Of a stretch of 64,000 bases of DNA, positions 19,401-28,277 are shown one piece after another. Each line of letters starts with the position of its first letter. Positions within the stretch are counted from its first letter, which is position 1. The notes under the pieces are model-generated. The model was not told the origin of the DNA and ran no database searches. It saw only the letters and a program-made list of their open reading frames with translations. Both the position numbers and the translations under genes were made by a program. Source of the DNA: Arenibacter amylolyticus (lineage in GTDB: Bacteria; Bacteroidota; Bacteroidia; Flavobacteriales; Flavobacteriaceae); contig NZ_MTAZ01000005.1 of assembly GCF_002150785.1 (NCBI RefSeq), forward strand, positions 1-64,000. Direction: 5' to 3'.

Positions 19401-19625
19401 ATAAGTGAAAATAAGGCTTTGGCCTTCAGAAGCACTTATCGAATAGTTTCCATCAAAATCGGTTTGTGTGCCCGAAGTAGTGCCCTGCACAAGAATGTTT
19501 ACTCCAGGGAGGGGGAGACCATCTTGATCCGTCACCGTCCCTGAAATCGTTTTTTCCTGTGCAAAAGCAAGTTGCACCACTAACGCTAGGAATAGCGTTA
19601 GGATTCCATTTAGTTTTGTTTTCAT
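16416..19625 (-). CDS. SusC/RagA family TonB-linked outer-membrane protein (second pair)
   Basis: 1069 residues from the ATG at 19625 (MKTKLNGILTLFLALVVQLA); 12 further upstream codons belong to the open frame but carry no signal. Domain order is signal peptide, carboxypeptidase-regulatory-like domain (GTVTDQDGLPLPGVNILVQG), plug (QPLFVVNGLPIASGGG, VRAANGAIIITTKSGK) and barrel with a terminal Phe. First gene of a three-gene operon (SusC, SusD, lipoprotein). Its first 70 codons are nearly identical to those of the paralogue at 10230. It is transcribed away from rpsL, so the 413-bp gap at 19626 holds two divergent promoters. No sigma/anti-sigma or hybrid two-component gene lies beside it. Confidence 0.95.
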   Translation of the reverse strand: MKTKLNGILTLFLALVVQLAFAQEKTISGTVTDQDGLPLPGVNILVQGTTSGTQTDFDGNYSISASEGQSLIFTYIGQTTVRRTVGSGNTIDVQMKEDAQALEEVVITAIGITRSEKGLGYNVQTVDAEAISSKPNADVVNSLSGTTSGVQIVNSSGEAGASTFITIRGSASITGNNQPLFVVNGLPIASGGGSSGTGGVNTSSRSIDINPDDIASVSVLKGGAATALYGVRAANGAIIITTKSGKNLNAKKIEVHSSIGVDVISHVPGRQDKYSQGSGGAWAGGSATSWGAPIAELEYDGDSSYKWDPFGRLVPKGTGNGMPAKAYDVYDFFQHGSVSNNSISISNGNDQGDYFFSLSNREQEGIIPNNTYGRTTVRLNANTNISDNIKFGADMAYTNSRAVQIQKGSNVSGIMLGLLRTATTFDNSAGYEFPDGSQRNYRNGGGYDNPYWISNNIAFDEDVNRFTGGVNLNVKFTDHLSLTYNTGIDWYNRRYVDRFKINSRGNPRGYLGEYMNFNSVFNSDLLLNYRNDITEDLNLSLTVGNNYYSTNSKFLFGDATGLEIPDFYQLNNTSNNTTSTGTSRSRTMAVFADLQLAWDDMIFLGLTGRNDWATTMPKKNNSAFYPSASLGFVFTEIDGLKNNPVLSFGKLRASAATTANIAPAYQTTNNFVAAGTADGWTGGVEFPYAGQTGFAVSSGLGNPDLKHETQDSWEVGADLRFFNSRLGVDFTYFNNNNTDLLMSVPIAASSGFTSVFLNAASMESKGIEISLNATPVKTENFQWDFVANYTEFSNIVTKLADGVDNIFLGGFTTPQVRAVVGEEYRSIFGEDWYRDANGNVIINDDPTDNFRDGYPMTNTAQGLVPIGNFNPDWTANMTNTLTYKNLSLSFLIDVKSGGVMYNGTAFAMNFFGVHERTEKREVYYNTDGSIDFDRTPAENIVVMDGVYGHIDDDGNVVSSGVKNVTPVVQDQAWFQGAGSNFGGGPSSAAMEPADWVRLRDLTVAYNLPEISPLIKDAQIYFSGRNLWIDTPYTGIDPETNLGGATNAQGMDYFNSPGTRSFTMGLKLTF

Positions 19626-20038
19626 TTTAAAATTATTTGAATTAGCTGGAGCAAAAATCATAAATAGATGTTAATAAAAAAAATAATTTTAATAAAACTT
19701 TAAGTTTTGAGTCATGAATCCAACAAATACGGGTTGTTTTCTTTCATAATTAACAATCGCTTCTATTGCAGGGGGATTTATAACAATTTTTGTTAAAATT
19801 AGGGGAGGTGCCGTCCGTATTGGCGCAATAGAGGGTTGGGAGGGGTTTGGTGAAAAAAATTGGAGTGGCGGTGTGCTTAGGGGAGAAGAGGGTTTTGTTG
19901 GAGTGCTTTTTTGATGCAATGGGTTGATTCTCAAAAAAAAATGAAAAAAAACTATTATGCAATTTGAATTATTCTGGATAATTGTTACATTTGCCAGCCC
20001 TTAAAAAGAGGGGATAAGTTTTATTATACATATATAGT
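19626..20038. other. Divergent spacer between the SusC operon and rpsL
   Basis: A/T-rich region with homopolymer tracts. It must contain the SusC promoter (minus) and the ribosomal operon promoter (plus); the latter is identified at 19964-19993. Two overlapping minus-strand open frames here have low-complexity translations and are not believed. No tRNA or other RNA gene is visible. Confidence 0.55.
19964..19993 (+). promoter_or_regulatory. Promoter of the str-S10-spc-alpha operon
   Basis: TTG (19964-19966), exactly 19 nt, then TACATTTG (19986-19993): a full match to the Bacteroidetes primary-sigma consensus TTG-N19-TAnnTTTG. Transcription would start about 20000, giving a leader of roughly 40 nt. 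The leader is A/T-rich and has no Shine-Dalgarno sequence before the rpsL ATG. Confidence 0.82.
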
Positions 20039-20413
20039 ATGCCAACAATTTCACAATTAGTACGAAAAGGAAGAGTCACTATTACTAAGAAGAGTAAATC
20101 GGTTGCCTTGGATTCGTGCCCTCAAAGAAGAGGTGTTTGTACGCGTGTTTATACTACTACTCCGAAAAAACCAAACTCTGCAATGCGTAAAGTTGCAAGG
20201 GTAAGGTTAACAAACGGAAAAGAGGTAAACGCTTACATACCTGGAGAAGGGCACAACTTGCAAGAGCACTCGATAGTATTAGTAAGGGGCGGAAGGGTTA
20301 AGGATTTGCCAGGAGTTAGGTATCACATCGTTAGAGGTGCTTTGGATACAGCAGGTGTTGCTGGAAGAGCTCAGCGAAGATCTAAATACGGCGCAAAACG
20401 ACCTAAGAAGTAA
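20039..20413 (+). CDS. rpsL: 30S ribosomal protein S12
   Basis: 124 residues, the usual size. S12 lies at the decoding centre and controls accuracy. The two loops known as streptomycin-resistance sites are wild type in form: [12 protein letters not shown] with Lys43/Lys44, and [12 protein letters not shown] with Lys88 (Met counted). First gene of the ribosomal block, 45 nt after a consensus promoter. Its mRNA leader is too short to hold a complex regulator. Asp89 in the second loop is the residue that is beta-methylthiolated in many bacteria. Confidence 0.98.
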   Translation: MPTISQLVRKGRVTITKKSKSVALDSCPQRRGVCTRVYTTTPKKPNSAMRKVARVRLTNGKEVNAYIPGEGHNLQEHSIVLVRGGRVKDLPGVRYHIVRGALDTAGVAGRAQRRSKYGAKRPKK

Positions 20414-20452
20414 AGATAGGGGATCCCTGTCCAAACAATTAAATGATAAGAA

Positions 20453-20929
20453 ATGAGAAAAAAGCAGGCAAAAAAGAGGCCACTTTTACCGGATCCAAGG
20501 TATAATGACCAGTTGGTGACACGTTTTGTGAATATGATGATGCGTGATGGTAAGAAATCAACAGCCTTTAAGGTATTTTACGATGCAATGGATATCGTAG
20601 AAGAGAAGAAGACTGACGAGGAGAAAACAGCCTTGGAGTTGTGGAAGGATGCATTATCTAATGTGATGCCACACGTAGAGGTGAGAAGTAGGAGAGTTGG
20701 AGGGGCTACCTTTCAGATTCCTATGCAAATAAGACCGGATCGTAAGATTTCAACAGCCATGAAATGGCTTATCGGTTTTTCAAGAAAAAGAAACGAAAAA
20801 GCAATGTCTTTAAAGTTGGCGTCCGAAATTTTGGCGGCTTCTAAAGAAGAAGGTGCGGCGGTTAAAAAGAGAGTTGATACTCATAAGATGGCCGAAGCAA
20901 ATAAAGCTTTCTCCCACTTTAGATTTTAA
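20453..20929 (+). CDS. rpsG: 30S ribosomal protein S7
   Basis: 158 residues. S7 nucleates folding of the 16S rRNA 3' major domain and lines the E site. Recognised by [18 protein letters not shown] at the start, [12 protein letters not shown], and the beta-hairpin region [16 protein letters not shown]. The C-terminus ends in FSHFRF, close to the family form. It stands 39 nt after rpsL and 9 nt before fusA, the normal str-operon position. In E. coli S7 represses this operon; whether it does so here is not shown by the 39-nt rpsL-rpsG gap, which lacks a strong hairpin. Confidence 0.98.
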   Translation: MRKKQAKKRPLLPDPRYNDQLVTRFVNMMMRDGKKSTAFKVFYDAMDIVEEKKTDEEKTALELWKDALSNVMPHVEVRSRRVGGATFQIPMQIRPDRKISTAMKWLIGFSRKRNEKAMSLKLASEILAASKEEGAAVKKRVDTHKMAEANKAFSHFRF

Positions 20930-20938
20930 TAAAAGCAA

Positions 20939-23065
20939 ATGGCAAGAGATTTAAAATTAACAAGAAACATAGGTATTGCAGCGCATATTGATGCTGGGAA
21001 AACAACAACTACCGAAAGAATTCTTTTTTACACTGGAGTTAACCATAAGCTAGGTGAGACCCATGAAGGTTCTGCAACAATGGACTGGATGGATCAGGAG
21101 CAGGAAAGAGGTATTACAATTACTTCTGCTGCTACTACCTGTGATTGGAATTTCCCCATGGAAAATGGTCAAGTGCTGGATGACACGGAGTCTTACCATT
21201 TTAACATTATAGATACTCCTGGTCACGTAGACTTTACAGTGGAGGTAAACCGTTCGTTGAGGGTTCTTGATGGATTGGTTTTTCTTTTTAGTGCTGTAGA
21301 TGGAGTAGAGCCTCAATCAGAGACTAACTGGAGATTGGCCGATAATTATAAGGTTCCTCGAATTGGTTTCGTAAATAAAATGGACCGTCAGGGAGCTAAC
21401 TTTATTAGTGTTAACAATCAGGTGAAAGATATGTTGGGGTCCAATGCGGTGCCAATTGTTTTGCCTATTGGAGATGAGGCTGATTTTAAAGGGGTAGTTG
21501 ATCTGGTAAAGAATAGAGCTATCATTTGGCACGATGAGAATTTCGGATCTACTTTTGATGTGGTCGATATTCCTGCTGATATGGTAGATGAGGTTAAGGA
21601 GTACAGAGCCAAGCTTATTGAAGCGGTTGCTGAGTATGACGAGACTTTGATGGAGAAATTCTTCGAGGACGAAAATTCTATTTCCGAGGAGGAGATCCAT
21701 GCTGCTCTAAGAGCTGCTGTAATGGATATGAGTATCATTCCTATGGTGTGTGGTTCTTCCTTTAAAAATAAAGGGGTTCAGTTCTTGTTGGATGCGGTTT
21801 GTAGGTACTTGCCTTCTCCATTGGATAAAGAGGCTATTATTGGTACTAATCCGGATACAGGTGAAGAGGAAAAGCGTAAGCCAGATGTGAAGGAGCCGTT
21901 TGCTGCACTTGCATTTAAAATTGCAACAGATCCATTTGTAGGTCGTTTAGCGTTCTTTAGAGCGTATTCCGGTCGTTTGGATGCTGGTTCGTATATCTTG
22001 AACAATCGTTCAGGAAAGAGAGAGCGAATTTCAAGAATTTATCAAATGCACTCCAATAAGCAAAATGCACTCGATTTTATTGAGGCGGGTGATATTGGTG
22101 CTGCGGTTGGATTTAAGGATATTAAGACAGGGGATACCATGTCTGATGAAAAGCATCCAATTGTTTTGGAGAGTATGGATTTCCCAGATCCCGTTATCGG
22201 TATCGCAGTGGAGCCAAGAACCAAGGCGGATGTTGATAAGTTGGGAATGGCGCTTGCTAAGTTGGCCGAAGAGGATCCAACGTTCCAGGTAAAGACCGAT
22301 GAGGCTTCTGGACAAACTATCATCTCAGGAATGGGAGAGCTTCACTTGGATATTATTGTAGATCGTCTTAAGCGTGAGTTTAAGGTAGATGTTAACCAAG
22401 GTGAGCCGCAGGTAGAGTACAAGGAAGCATTGACTGCTACAGCAGATCACAGAGAGGTTTATAAGAAGCAGTCTGGTGGTCGTGGTAAGTTTGCGGATAT
22501 CGTATTTACTATGGGTCCTGCAGATGAAGGTAAGGATGGTCTTGAGTTCGAAAACCTTATCAAAGGTGGTAATATTCCTAAAGAATATATTCCTTCTGTT
22601 GAGAAAGGATTTAAAGAGGCTATGAAGAATGGTCCTTTGGCCGGATTTGAGATGGATAGTATGAAGGTTACTTTAAAGGATGGATCTTTCCACGCAGTGG
22701 ATTCCGATTCGTTGTCCTTTGAATTGGCAGCTAAAATGGGATACAAAGCAGCTGCTAAAGCCGCGCGTGCCGTGTTGATGGAGCCAATTATGAAGATTGA
22801 GGTGTTAACCCCAGAAGAGAATATGGGTGATATCGTTGGGGATCTTAACCGTAGAAGGGGTACTATTACCAGTATGGATGATAGAGCTGGATCTAAGGTG
22901 GTAAAAGGATCGGTGCCGTTATCTGAAATGTTCGGGTATGTTACCTCTTTAAGGACCTTGTCGTCAGGAAGGGCAACTTCTACTATGGAATTCTCGCACT
23001 ACGCGGAAACGCCTTCCAATATTGCAGAGGAAGTTATTAAAAAAGCTAAGGGAATAACCGCTTAA
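20939..23065 (+). CDS. fusA: Elongation factor G
   Basis: 708 residues, GTPase that drives tRNA-mRNA translocation and, with RRF, ribosome recycling. G1 is [12 protein letters not shown], switch I holds [13 protein letters not shown]3 is DTPGHVDF and G4 is NKMD. The domain II, III, IV and V order is standard; the tip of domain IV is in the [12 protein letters not shown] region, and [20 protein letters not shown] marks domain V. tuf, which follows fusA in many bacteria, is absent: rpsJ starts 11 nt downstream. It is the only EF-G copy visible here; other Bacteroidetes often carry a second paralogue elsewhere. Confidence 0.98.
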   Translation: MARDLKLTRNIGIAAHIDAGKTTTTERILFYTGVNHKLGETHEGSATMDWMDQEQERGITITSAATTCDWNFPMENGQVLDDTESYHFNIIDTPGHVDFTVEVNRSLRVLDGLVFLFSAVDGVEPQSETNWRLADNYKVPRIGFVNKMDRQGANFISVNNQVKDMLGSNAVPIVLPIGDEADFKGVVDLVKNRAIIWHDENFGSTFDVVDIPADMVDEVKEYRAKLIEAVAEYDETLMEKFFEDENSISEEEIHAALRAAVMDMSIIPMVCGSSFKNKGVQFLLDAVCRYLPSPLDKEAIIGTNPDTGEEEKRKPDVKEPFAALAFKIATDPFVGRLAFFRAYSGRLDAGSYILNNRSGKRERISRIYQMHSNKQNALDFIEAGDIGAAVGFKDIKTGDTMSDEKHPIVLESMDFPDPVIGIAVEPRTKADVDKLGMALAKLAEEDPTFQVKTDEASGQTIISGMGELHLDIIVDRLKREFKVDVNQGEPQVEYKEALTATADHREVYKKQSGGRGKFADIVFTMGPADEGKDGLEFENLIKGGNIPKEYIPSVEKGFKEAMKNGPLAGFEMDSMKVTLKDGSFHAVDSDSLSFELAAKMGYKAAAKAARAVLMEPIMKIEVLTPEENMGDIVGDLNRRRGTITSMDDRAGSKVVKGSVPLSEMFGYVTSLRTLSSGRATSTMEFSHYAETPSNIAEEVIKKAKGITA

Positions 23066-23076
23066 ATCCAACTAAG

Positions 23077-23382
23077 ATGAGTCAGAAAATTAGAATCAAA
23101 TTAAAATCGTACGACCATAACTTGGTAGATAAATCTGCCGAGAAGATCGTAAAAACGGTAAAGACTACGGGGGCGGTTGTAACTGGTCCAATTCCTTTGC
23201 CAACACATAAAAAAATATTTACAGTATTGCGTTCACCGCACGTAAATAAGAAAGCAAGAGAGCAATTTCAATTGAGTTCTTACAAGCGATTACTGGATAT
23301 TTACAGCTCTTCTTCTAAAACTATTGATGCTTTAATGAAATTAGAGCTTCCAAGTGGTGTAGAAGTCGAGATAAAAGTGTAG
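23077..23382 (+). CDS. rpsJ: 30S ribosomal protein S10
   Basis: 101 residues. S10 (NusE) binds the 3' domain of 16S rRNA and takes part in transcription antitermination with NusB. Family motifs: [36 protein letters not shown], and a C-terminal GVEVEIKV. It is joined to the str genes (11 nt after fusA), and a 157-nt structured gap separates it from rplC. In E. coli it heads the S10 operon, whereas here it sits at the end of the str part with a possible terminator behind it. Confidence 0.98.
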   Translation: MSQKIRIKLKSYDHNLVDKSAEKIVKTVKTTGAVVTGPIPLPTHKKIFTVLRSPHVNKKAREQFQLSSYKRLLDIYSSSSKTIDALMKLELPSGVEVEIKV

Positions 23383-23500
23383 TTTTGCAAAACTTTTTCG
23401 CCTGAGTGGTGAAAATGACATGTCCGGAGCGTTTCGCGAAGGAAAGATGGAGAAAAAAATAAAATCAGGGTCGATTTATTTTTGACCCTTTTTTTATCTA
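23383..23500 (+). promoter_or_regulatory. Structured rpsJ-rplC spacer, candidate ribosomal-protein leader with attenuator
   Basis: The spacer holds several ordered structures: the palindrome AGTTTTGCAAAACT (23381-23394, including part of the rpsJ stop) followed by T5; a hairpin TTTTCGCC/GGTGAAAA (23395-23402 and 23408-23415) with loop TGAGT; a central G/A-rich segment with TTCGCGAA; and the terminator at 23467-23495. The layout is that of a leader whose final hairpin can stop transcription before rplC. L4 (rplD), which represses the S10 operon in E. coli, is encoded two genes on. Function is inferred. Confidence 0.5.
23467..23495 (+). terminator. Internal terminator or attenuator before rplC
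   Basis: AGGGTC (23467-23472) pairs with GACCCT (23484-23489) over an 11-nt loop and is followed by six T residues. It lies 44 nt before the rplC ATG, inside what is otherwise one long ribosomal operon, so it is likely leaky or regulated. Confidence 0.7.
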
Positions 23501-23539
23501 AAAATTTGAGTAGTAATCAATTAATAATCAATTATAAGT

Positions 23540-24157
23540 ATGTCTGGGTTAATAGGTAGAAAAATTGGTATGACCAGCATCTTCGACGAGAACGGGAAGA
23601 ATATTCCATGTACGGTAATCGAGGCTGGGCCATGCGTAGTTACCCAAGTCAGAACCGAAGAGGTTGACGGGTACAGTGCCCTTCAGCTTGGTTTCGATGA
23701 CAAGGCAGAAAAACGTGCTAACAAAGCGGCTACAGGTCACTTTAAAAAAGCAGGGGCTTCTCCTAAGAAAAAAGTCGTTGAATTCCAAGATTGGGAAGGT
23801 GAATTTAAATTAGGTGACACTTTAGGTGTGGATCTGTTTGTGGAAGGCGAATTCGTAGATGTAGTTGGTACATCTAAGGGTAAAGGTTTCCAGGGGGTTG
23901 TTAAAAGACACGGCTTTGGTGGTGTTGGTCAGCAAACTCACGGTCAGCACAACAGGTTAAGAGCTCCGGGGTCCATTGGTGCGGCATCCGATCCTTCAAA
24001 AGTATTTAAGGGTATGAAGATGGCCGGTAGAATGGGTAACGATCAGGTGACCGTTCAGAACTTGAGAGTATTGAAAATTGTTCCAGAGAAAAATCTTTTA
24101 GTAGTAAAAGGTTGTGTTCCTGGACATAAGAACGCTTACGTAACTATTCAGAAGTAA
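23540..24157 (+). CDS. rplC: 50S ribosomal protein L3
   Basis: 205 residues. L3 starts 50S assembly and reaches to the peptidyl-transferase centre. Motifs: [19 protein letters not shown] at the N-terminus, the [16 protein letters not shown] loop, and [18 protein letters not shown]. Gln residues in GQQTHGQHN lie in the extended loop. Starts after the structured spacer and ends with TAATG, sharing one base with the rplD start, so L3 and L4 are translationally coupled. Confidence 0.98.
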   Translation: MSGLIGRKIGMTSIFDENGKNIPCTVIEAGPCVVTQVRTEEVDGYSALQLGFDDKAEKRANKAATGHFKKAGASPKKKVVEFQDWEGEFKLGDTLGVDLFVEGEFVDVVGTSKGKGFQGVVKRHGFGGVGQQTHGQHNRLRAPGSIGAASDPSKVFKGMKMAGRMGNDQVTVQNLRVLKIVPEKNLLVVKGCVPGHKNAYVTIQK

Positions 24158-24789
24158 TGAAGGTAGCAGTTTTAGATATAAAGGGAAAAGAAACAGGTAG
24201 AGAGGTAGAACTTTCTGATGCTGTATTCGCAATAGAGCCGAACAATCATGCTGTTTATTTGGATGTTAAGCAATACTTGGCACACCAAAGACAAGGGACG
24301 CACAAAACTAAGGAGCGTGCCGAAATAGCAGGTAGTACAAGAAAGATCAAGAAACAAAAAGGTACGGGTACCGCTAGAGCTGGTAGTATCAAATCTCCTG
24401 TTTTCAGGGGTGGAGGCCGAATTTTCGGACCTAGACCAAAAGATTATAAGCAGAAATTGAACAAGAACTTAAAGCGTTTGGCCAGAAAATCGGCTCTTAG
24501 CATTAAGTCTAGTGACAATGCGATAATCGTTGTGGAAGACTTTAATATGGAGACGCCAAAGACAAAGGAGTTCCTTAACATATTGAATTCCTTGGGCTTG
24601 GAAGGTAAAAAGTCCTTAATTGTATTGGGTGATAGAAATAATAACGTATATTTGTCCTCTCGCAATTTGGAAAAGTCTGAGGTTGTAACTAGCTCAGAGC
24701 TAAGCACTTACAAGATATTGAATGCAGGAAGCGTAGTGTTGACGGAAGGTGCCTTAGAAGGAATCGAATCTAACTTAACAAACAACTAG
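24157..24789 (+). CDS. rplD: 50S ribosomal protein L4
   Basis: 210 residues. L4 sends a long loop into the exit tunnel; the loop is visible as [18 protein letters not shown] and [14 protein letters not shown] (about 55-95), where macrolide-resistance changes map in other bacteria, and it looks unaltered. In E. coli L4 also represses its own operon through the S10 leader. It overlaps rplC by one base and is 2 nt from rplW. If the spacer upstream of rplC is an autoregulatory leader, L4 is the leading candidate ligand. Confidence 0.97.
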   Translation: MKVAVLDIKGKETGREVELSDAVFAIEPNNHAVYLDVKQYLAHQRQGTHKTKERAEIAGSTRKIKKQKGTGTARAGSIKSPVFRGGGRIFGPRPKDYKQKLNKNLKRLARKSALSIKSSDNAIIVVEDFNMETPKTKEFLNILNSLGLEGKKSLIVLGDRNNNVYLSSRNLEKSEVVTSSELSTYKILNAGSVVLTEGALEGIESNLTNN

Positions 24790-24791
24790 TC

Positions 24792-25082
24792 ATGAGTGTG
24801 TTGATAAAGCCAATTATTACGGAAAAAATGACAGCTGAGAGCGAATTGAACAATCGCTACGGTTTTCTTGTTGATCCTAGGGTTAACAAGATTCAGATCA
24901 AAGAAGCGGTAGAGGCTACTTATGGTGTTTCAGTTGAGAAAGTTCGAACTATGAATTATGGTCCCTCACGCAAATCGCGTTACACCAAAACAGGTGTGCA
25001 GCACGGTAAGACCAATGCTTATAAGAAAGCAATTGTAGATCTTGCAGAAGGGGATATCATTGATTTTTACAGTAATCTATAA
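24792..25082 (+). CDS. rplW: 50S ribosomal protein L23
   Basis: 96 residues. L23 lies at the tunnel exit and is a docking site for trigger factor and SRP (Ffh is encoded at the end of this window). Motifs: LIKPIITEKMT at the start, then NKIQIKEAVEATYGVSVEKVRTMN with the family's basic loop GPSRKSRYTKTG. Gaps of 2 nt to rplD and 9 nt to rplB keep it in the S10 cluster order L3-L4-L23-L2. Confidence 0.97.
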   Translation: MSVLIKPIITEKMTAESELNNRYGFLVDPRVNKIQIKEAVEATYGVSVEKVRTMNYGPSRKSRYTKTGVQHGKTNAYKKAIVDLAEGDIIDFYSNL

Positions 25083-25091
25083 AGACAAAAC

Positions 25092-25916
25092 ATGTCAGTT
25101 AGAAAATTAAAACCAATCACTCCAGGACAGCGTTTTAGAGTAGTAAATGGATTTGACGCCATCACTACTGATAAGCCGGAGAAAAGCTTGCTTGCTCCGA
25201 TAAAAAAGTCCGGAGGTAGAAACAGTCAAGGAAAGATGACTATTCGCCAGAAAGGTGGAGGTCATAAGAGAAGGTATCGTATCATCGATTTCAAAAGAGA
25301 CAAGCAAGGTGTTGTCGCTAAAGTGGAGTCTATTGAATACGATCCAAACAGAACAGGGTTTATTGCCTTGTTGTCGTACGCCGATGGCGAGAAAAGATAT
25401 ATCATTGCACCTAGTGGTTTGCAAGTAGGACAGGAAGTTTCTTCCGGTGCCGACGCATCTCCCGAAATAGGAAACGCACTTCCTTTGAAGTCTATTCCTT
25501 TAGGGGCTGTTATTTCTGCAATTGAATTACGTCCTGGTCAGGGAGCGGTTATGGCGAGAAGTGCCGGTACTTTTGCTCAATTGATGGCTAAGGAAGGTAA
25601 GTTTGTAACTATCAAGTTGCCTTCAGGTGAAACCAGATTGGTATTGTCTGAGTGTATGGCGACTATTGGTGCTGTTTCTAACCACGACCATCAGTTATTG
25701 GTATCCGGTAAAGCGGGTAGAAGTAGATGGTTAGGTAGAAGGCCAAGGACTAGACCGGTAGCGATGAACCCAATCGATCACCCGATGGGTGGTGGTGAAG
25801 GTAGAGCTTCTGGAGGACATCCAAGATCTAGGAACGGAATCCCAGCTAAGGGGTATAGAACTCGTTCTAGGACCAAGAGTACCAACAAGTATATATTAGA
25901 ACGTAGAAAGAAATAA
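25092..25916 (+). CDS. rplB: 50S ribosomal protein L2
   Basis: 274 residues, full length. L2 is needed for subunit association and supports peptidyl-transferase activity. Recognisable parts are the N-terminal [15 protein letters not shown], the OB-fold/SH3 core with [17 protein letters not shown], and the C-terminal His loop [19 protein letters not shown] whose His corresponds to the conserved functional His of the family (E. coli has DHPHGGGEG here, so the second His is Met). Ends with [14 protein letters not shown]. Confidence 0.98.
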   Translation: MSVRKLKPITPGQRFRVVNGFDAITTDKPEKSLLAPIKKSGGRNSQGKMTIRQKGGGHKRRYRIIDFKRDKQGVVAKVESIEYDPNRTGFIALLSYADGEKRYIIAPSGLQVGQEVSSGADASPEIGNALPLKSIPLGAVISAIELRPGQGAVMARSAGTFAQLMAKEGKFVTIKLPSGETRLVLSECMATIGAVSNHDHQLLVSGKAGRSRWLGRRPRTRPVAMNPIDHPMGGGEGRASGGHPRSRNGIPAKGYRTRSRTKSTNKYILERRKK

Positions 25917-25929
25917 AAAGTAGAAAGAA

Positions 25930-26208
25930 ATGGCACGTTCATTAAAGAAAGGACCTTACGTTCACTATAGTTTGGATAAGAAAGTCCAGCAAAATGTAGA
26001 ATCCGGTAAAAAGGCAGTCATTAAGACTTGGTCCAGGGCATCTATGATTACTCCAGATTTCGTGGGGCAGACCATAGCGGTGCACAACGGAAAGCAGTTT
26101 GTACCAGTTTTTGTTACAGAGAACATGGTGGGTCACAAATTAGGTGAATTTTCTCCGACTAGATCTTTTAGAGGTCATGCAGGAGCAAAAAATAAAGGTA
26201 AAAAGTAG
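25930..26208 (+). CDS. rpsS: 30S ribosomal protein S19
   Basis: 92 residues. S19 pairs with S13 in the head of the 30S subunit and contacts the A-site tRNA. Motifs: [53 protein letters not shown]. Short intergenic gaps of 13 nt before and 6 nt after keep the S10 order L2-S19-L22. The upstream sequence is A/G-rich with no clear Shine-Dalgarno, as in most genes of this block. Confidence 0.97.
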   Translation: MARSLKKGPYVHYSLDKKVQQNVESGKKAVIKTWSRASMITPDFVGQTIAVHNGKQFVPVFVTENMVGHKLGEFSPTRSFRGHAGAKNKGKK

Positions 26209-26214
26209 TAAGCT

Positions 26215-26622
26215 ATGGGAGTTCGAAAAAGACAAATGGCCGAAAGGATAAAGGCGGAAAAACAGCAAGTAGCATTTGCCAAATTAAACAATTGCCCTAC
26301 CTCTCCAAGAAAAATGCGCTTGGTTGCGGATTTGGTTAGAGGTGTGCAGGTTGAAAAGGCGCTTGCTATTTTAAAGTTCAACCCTAAAGAAGCTTCACGA
26401 AGGTTAGAGAAGTTGTTGTTGTCCGCAATAGCAAACTGGCAAGCCAAAAACGAAGATGCGAGTATTGAGGATGCTGAGCTTTTTATAAAAGAGATCAGAG
26501 TAGATAGCGGAAGTATGTTGAAGAGACTACGTCCAGCCCCTCAGGGAAGAGCGCATAGAATAAGAAAACGTTCCAACCATGTTACCTTGGTTTTGGGATC
26601 TAATAATAATACACAAAGCTAG
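26215..26622 (+). CDS. rplV: 50S ribosomal protein L22
   Basis: 135 residues. L22 lines the exit tunnel through a long beta-hairpin. Motifs: [20 protein letters not shown] at the start, [16 protein letters not shown], and the tunnel-hairpin region [21 protein letters not shown], where macrolide-resistance changes arise in other species; no insertion or deletion is apparent. It has an N-terminal extension of about 18 residues ([18 protein letters not shown]) compared with the short E. coli form. Ten nucleotides separate it from rpsC. Confidence 0.97.
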   Translation: MGVRKRQMAERIKAEKQQVAFAKLNNCPTSPRKMRLVADLVRGVQVEKALAILKFNPKEASRRLEKLLLSAIANWQAKNEDASIEDAELFIKEIRVDSGSMLKRLRPAPQGRAHRIRKRSNHVTLVLGSNNNTQS

Positions 26623-26632
26623 AGCATTTAGT

Positions 26633-27355
26633 ATGGGACAGAAAACAAATCCAATCGGAAATCGCCTAGGAATCATCAGGGGATGGGAGTCTAACTGGTA
26701 CGGTGGAAACGATTATGGCGATAAGCTTGCCGAAGACGATAAGATCAGGAGATATATACATGCGCGTTTAGCGAAAGCTAGTGTGTCTAGGATTATCATT
26801 GAGCGAACCCTTAAGTTGATCACAGTAACCATTACCACGGCTAGACCTGGTATTATTATCGGTAAAGGTGGTCAAGAGGTTGATAAGCTTAAAGAGGAGT
26901 TGAAGAAAATTACGGATAAGGAGATCCAGATCAATATTTTTGAGATCAAGAGACCGGAATTGGACGCTAATTTGGTTGCTGCTAGTGTGGCACGTCAGAT
27001 CGAAAGCAGAATCTCCTTTAGAAGAGCTATCAAGATGGCAATAGCCGCGGCAATGAGAATGAACGCTGAAGGAATCAAGATACAGATATCTGGACGTTTG
27101 AACGGAGCGGAAATGGCTAGGTCCGAATCTTATAAGGAAGGTAGAATTCCTTTGTCCACTTTCAGGGCAGATATTGATTATGCAATGCATGAAGCTCATA
27201 CTTCCTACGGAAGGTTGGGGATCAAAGTCTGGATCATGAAAGGGGAGGTTTACGGAAAGAGAGAGCTTTCTCCATTAGTTGGTATGGCTAAAGGTCAGAC
27301 TGGCGGAAAAGGTGGAAAGCACGAAGGACCGAAGAAACAACGTCGTAGAAAGTAA
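26633..27355 (+). CDS. rpsC: 30S ribosomal protein S3
   Basis: 240 residues from the ATG at 26633 ([17 protein letters not shown]), the universally conserved start; an open frame of 18 more codons extends into rplV and is not real. The KH domain has [20 protein letters not shown], whose GKGG loop is the RNA-binding GxxG. The C-terminal domain contains [12 protein letters not shown], and the tail is basic and Gly-rich ([17 protein letters not shown]). S3 lies at the mRNA entry channel and has helicase activity with S4 and S5. Confidence 0.97.
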   Translation: MGQKTNPIGNRLGIIRGWESNWYGGNDYGDKLAEDDKIRRYIHARLAKASVSRIIIERTLKLITVTITTARPGIIIGKGGQEVDKLKEELKKITDKEIQINIFEIKRPELDANLVAASVARQIESRISFRRAIKMAIAAAMRMNAEGIKIQISGRLNGAEMARSESYKEGRIPLSTFRADIDYAMHEAHTSYGRLGIKVWIMKGEVYGKRELSPLVGMAKGQTGGKGGKHEGPKKQRRRK

Positions 27356-27375
27356 TTTTTTAAAGAACAAAGAAA

Positions 27376-27795
27376 ATGTTACAGCCAAAAAGAACTAAGT
27401 ACCGCAAAACGCAGAAAGGGCGTATGAAAGGGATCTCTGGAAGAGGACATCAACTTTCCAACGGTATGTTCGGAATCAAATCCTTGGACACTTCTTTCAT
27501 CACATCGCGGCAGATAGAGGCAGCTCGTATCGCGGCAACTAGATATATGAAAAGGGAAGGGCAGTTGTGGATAAAAATATTCCCGGACAAGCCTATCACC
27601 AGAAAGCCTTTAGAAGTACGTATGGGTAAAGGTAAAGGTGCCCCTGAATATTTTGTGGCTAGAGTGTTGCCAGGAAGGATAATGTTCGAGGTTGCTGGAG
27701 TTCCAATTGATGTTGCTAAAGAGGCTTTACGTCTTGCAGCTCAGAAATTGCCAGTAAGAACAAAATTTATTATTGCTAGGGACTATTCTGCTTAA
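27376..27795 (+). CDS. rplP: 50S ribosomal protein L16
   Basis: 139 residues. L16 organises the A-site side of the large subunit. Motifs: [39 protein letters not shown], and [19 protein letters not shown]; the Arg of the VLPGR segment lies near the Arg81 hydroxylation region of E. coli L16. No size change is apparent. It is 20 nt after rpsC and 17 nt before rpmC. Confidence 0.97.
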   Translation: MLQPKRTKYRKTQKGRMKGISGRGHQLSNGMFGIKSLDTSFITSRQIEAARIAATRYMKREGQLWIKIFPDKPITRKPLEVRMGKGKGAPEYFVARVLPGRIMFEVAGVPIDVAKEALRLAAQKLPVRTKFIIARDYSA

Positions 27796-27812
27796 TATAA
27801 TTGCAAGGAATC

Positions 27813-28004
27813 ATGAAACAATCAGAAATTAAAGAATTATCAGTTGAGGAGCTCAAAGGAAAGAGTGCTGAGTACAAAAAGCAGTACGCCGATCTTAAAA
27901 TGGCTCACTCCGTAACACCATTGGAAAATCCTTTGCTTATCAGAAAAGTGAGAAAGACAGTGGCGAGATTGGCAACTGAGTTAACAAAAAGAGAATTACA
28001 ATAA
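27813..28004 (+). CDS. rpmC: 50S ribosomal protein L29
   Basis: 63 residues from the ATG at 27813 ([14 protein letters not shown]); the open frame reaches back four codons to a TTG at 27801. L29 is a two-helix protein near the tunnel exit, contacting L23. Core motif: [24 protein letters not shown]. Usual length and position between L16 and S17. Confidence 0.96.
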   Translation: MKQSEIKELSVEELKGKSAEYKKQYADLKMAHSVTPLENPLLIRKVRKTVARLATELTKRELQ

Positions 28005-28017
28005 TTGGTTCTGCTTT

Positions 28018-28275
28018 ATGGAAAAAAGGAATTTAAGAAAAGAGAGAATAGGAGTTGTCACTAGCAATAAGATGGAGAAATCAGTAGTGGTTTCAGAAGT
28101 TAAGCGTGTTAAACACCCTATGTACGGAAAGTTCGTGTTAAAAACTAAGAAATACGTTGCGCACGATGAAAAGAACGATTGCAATATTGGGGATACTGTA
28201 AAGATCATGGAGACTCGTCCATTGAGCAGAACCAAATGTTGGAGATTAGTGGAAATCATTGAAAGAGCCAAATAA
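28018..28275 (+). CDS. rpsQ: 30S ribosomal protein S17
   Basis: 85 residues. S17 is a primary 16S rRNA binding protein with an OB fold, needed for assembly of the 30S body. Motifs: [41 protein letters not shown], and [23 protein letters not shown]. Spacing is 13 nt to rpmC and 2 nt to rplN, the usual L29-S17-L14 order. Confidence 0.97.
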   Translation: MEKRNLRKERIGVVTSNKMEKSVVVSEVKRVKHPMYGKFVLKTKKYVAHDEKNDCNIGDTVKIMETRPLSRTKCWRLVEIIERAK

Positions 28276-28277
28276 TT

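Noticed and set aside
19689-19962. Two overlapping minus-strand open frames between susC and rpsL
   Set aside because: Low-complexity Pro/Ser/Phe-rich translations in an A/T-rich spacer, and they overlap the region leading to the rpsL promoter. No start context or known motif.
21317-21738. Two antisense open frames inside fusA
   Set aside because: fusA is fully conserved here; the antisense frames result from codon bias.
26579-26632. Upstream extension of rpsC by 18 codons
   Set aside because: It overlaps the rplV end and S3 always starts at MGQKxNP; the added residues have no counterpart in the family.
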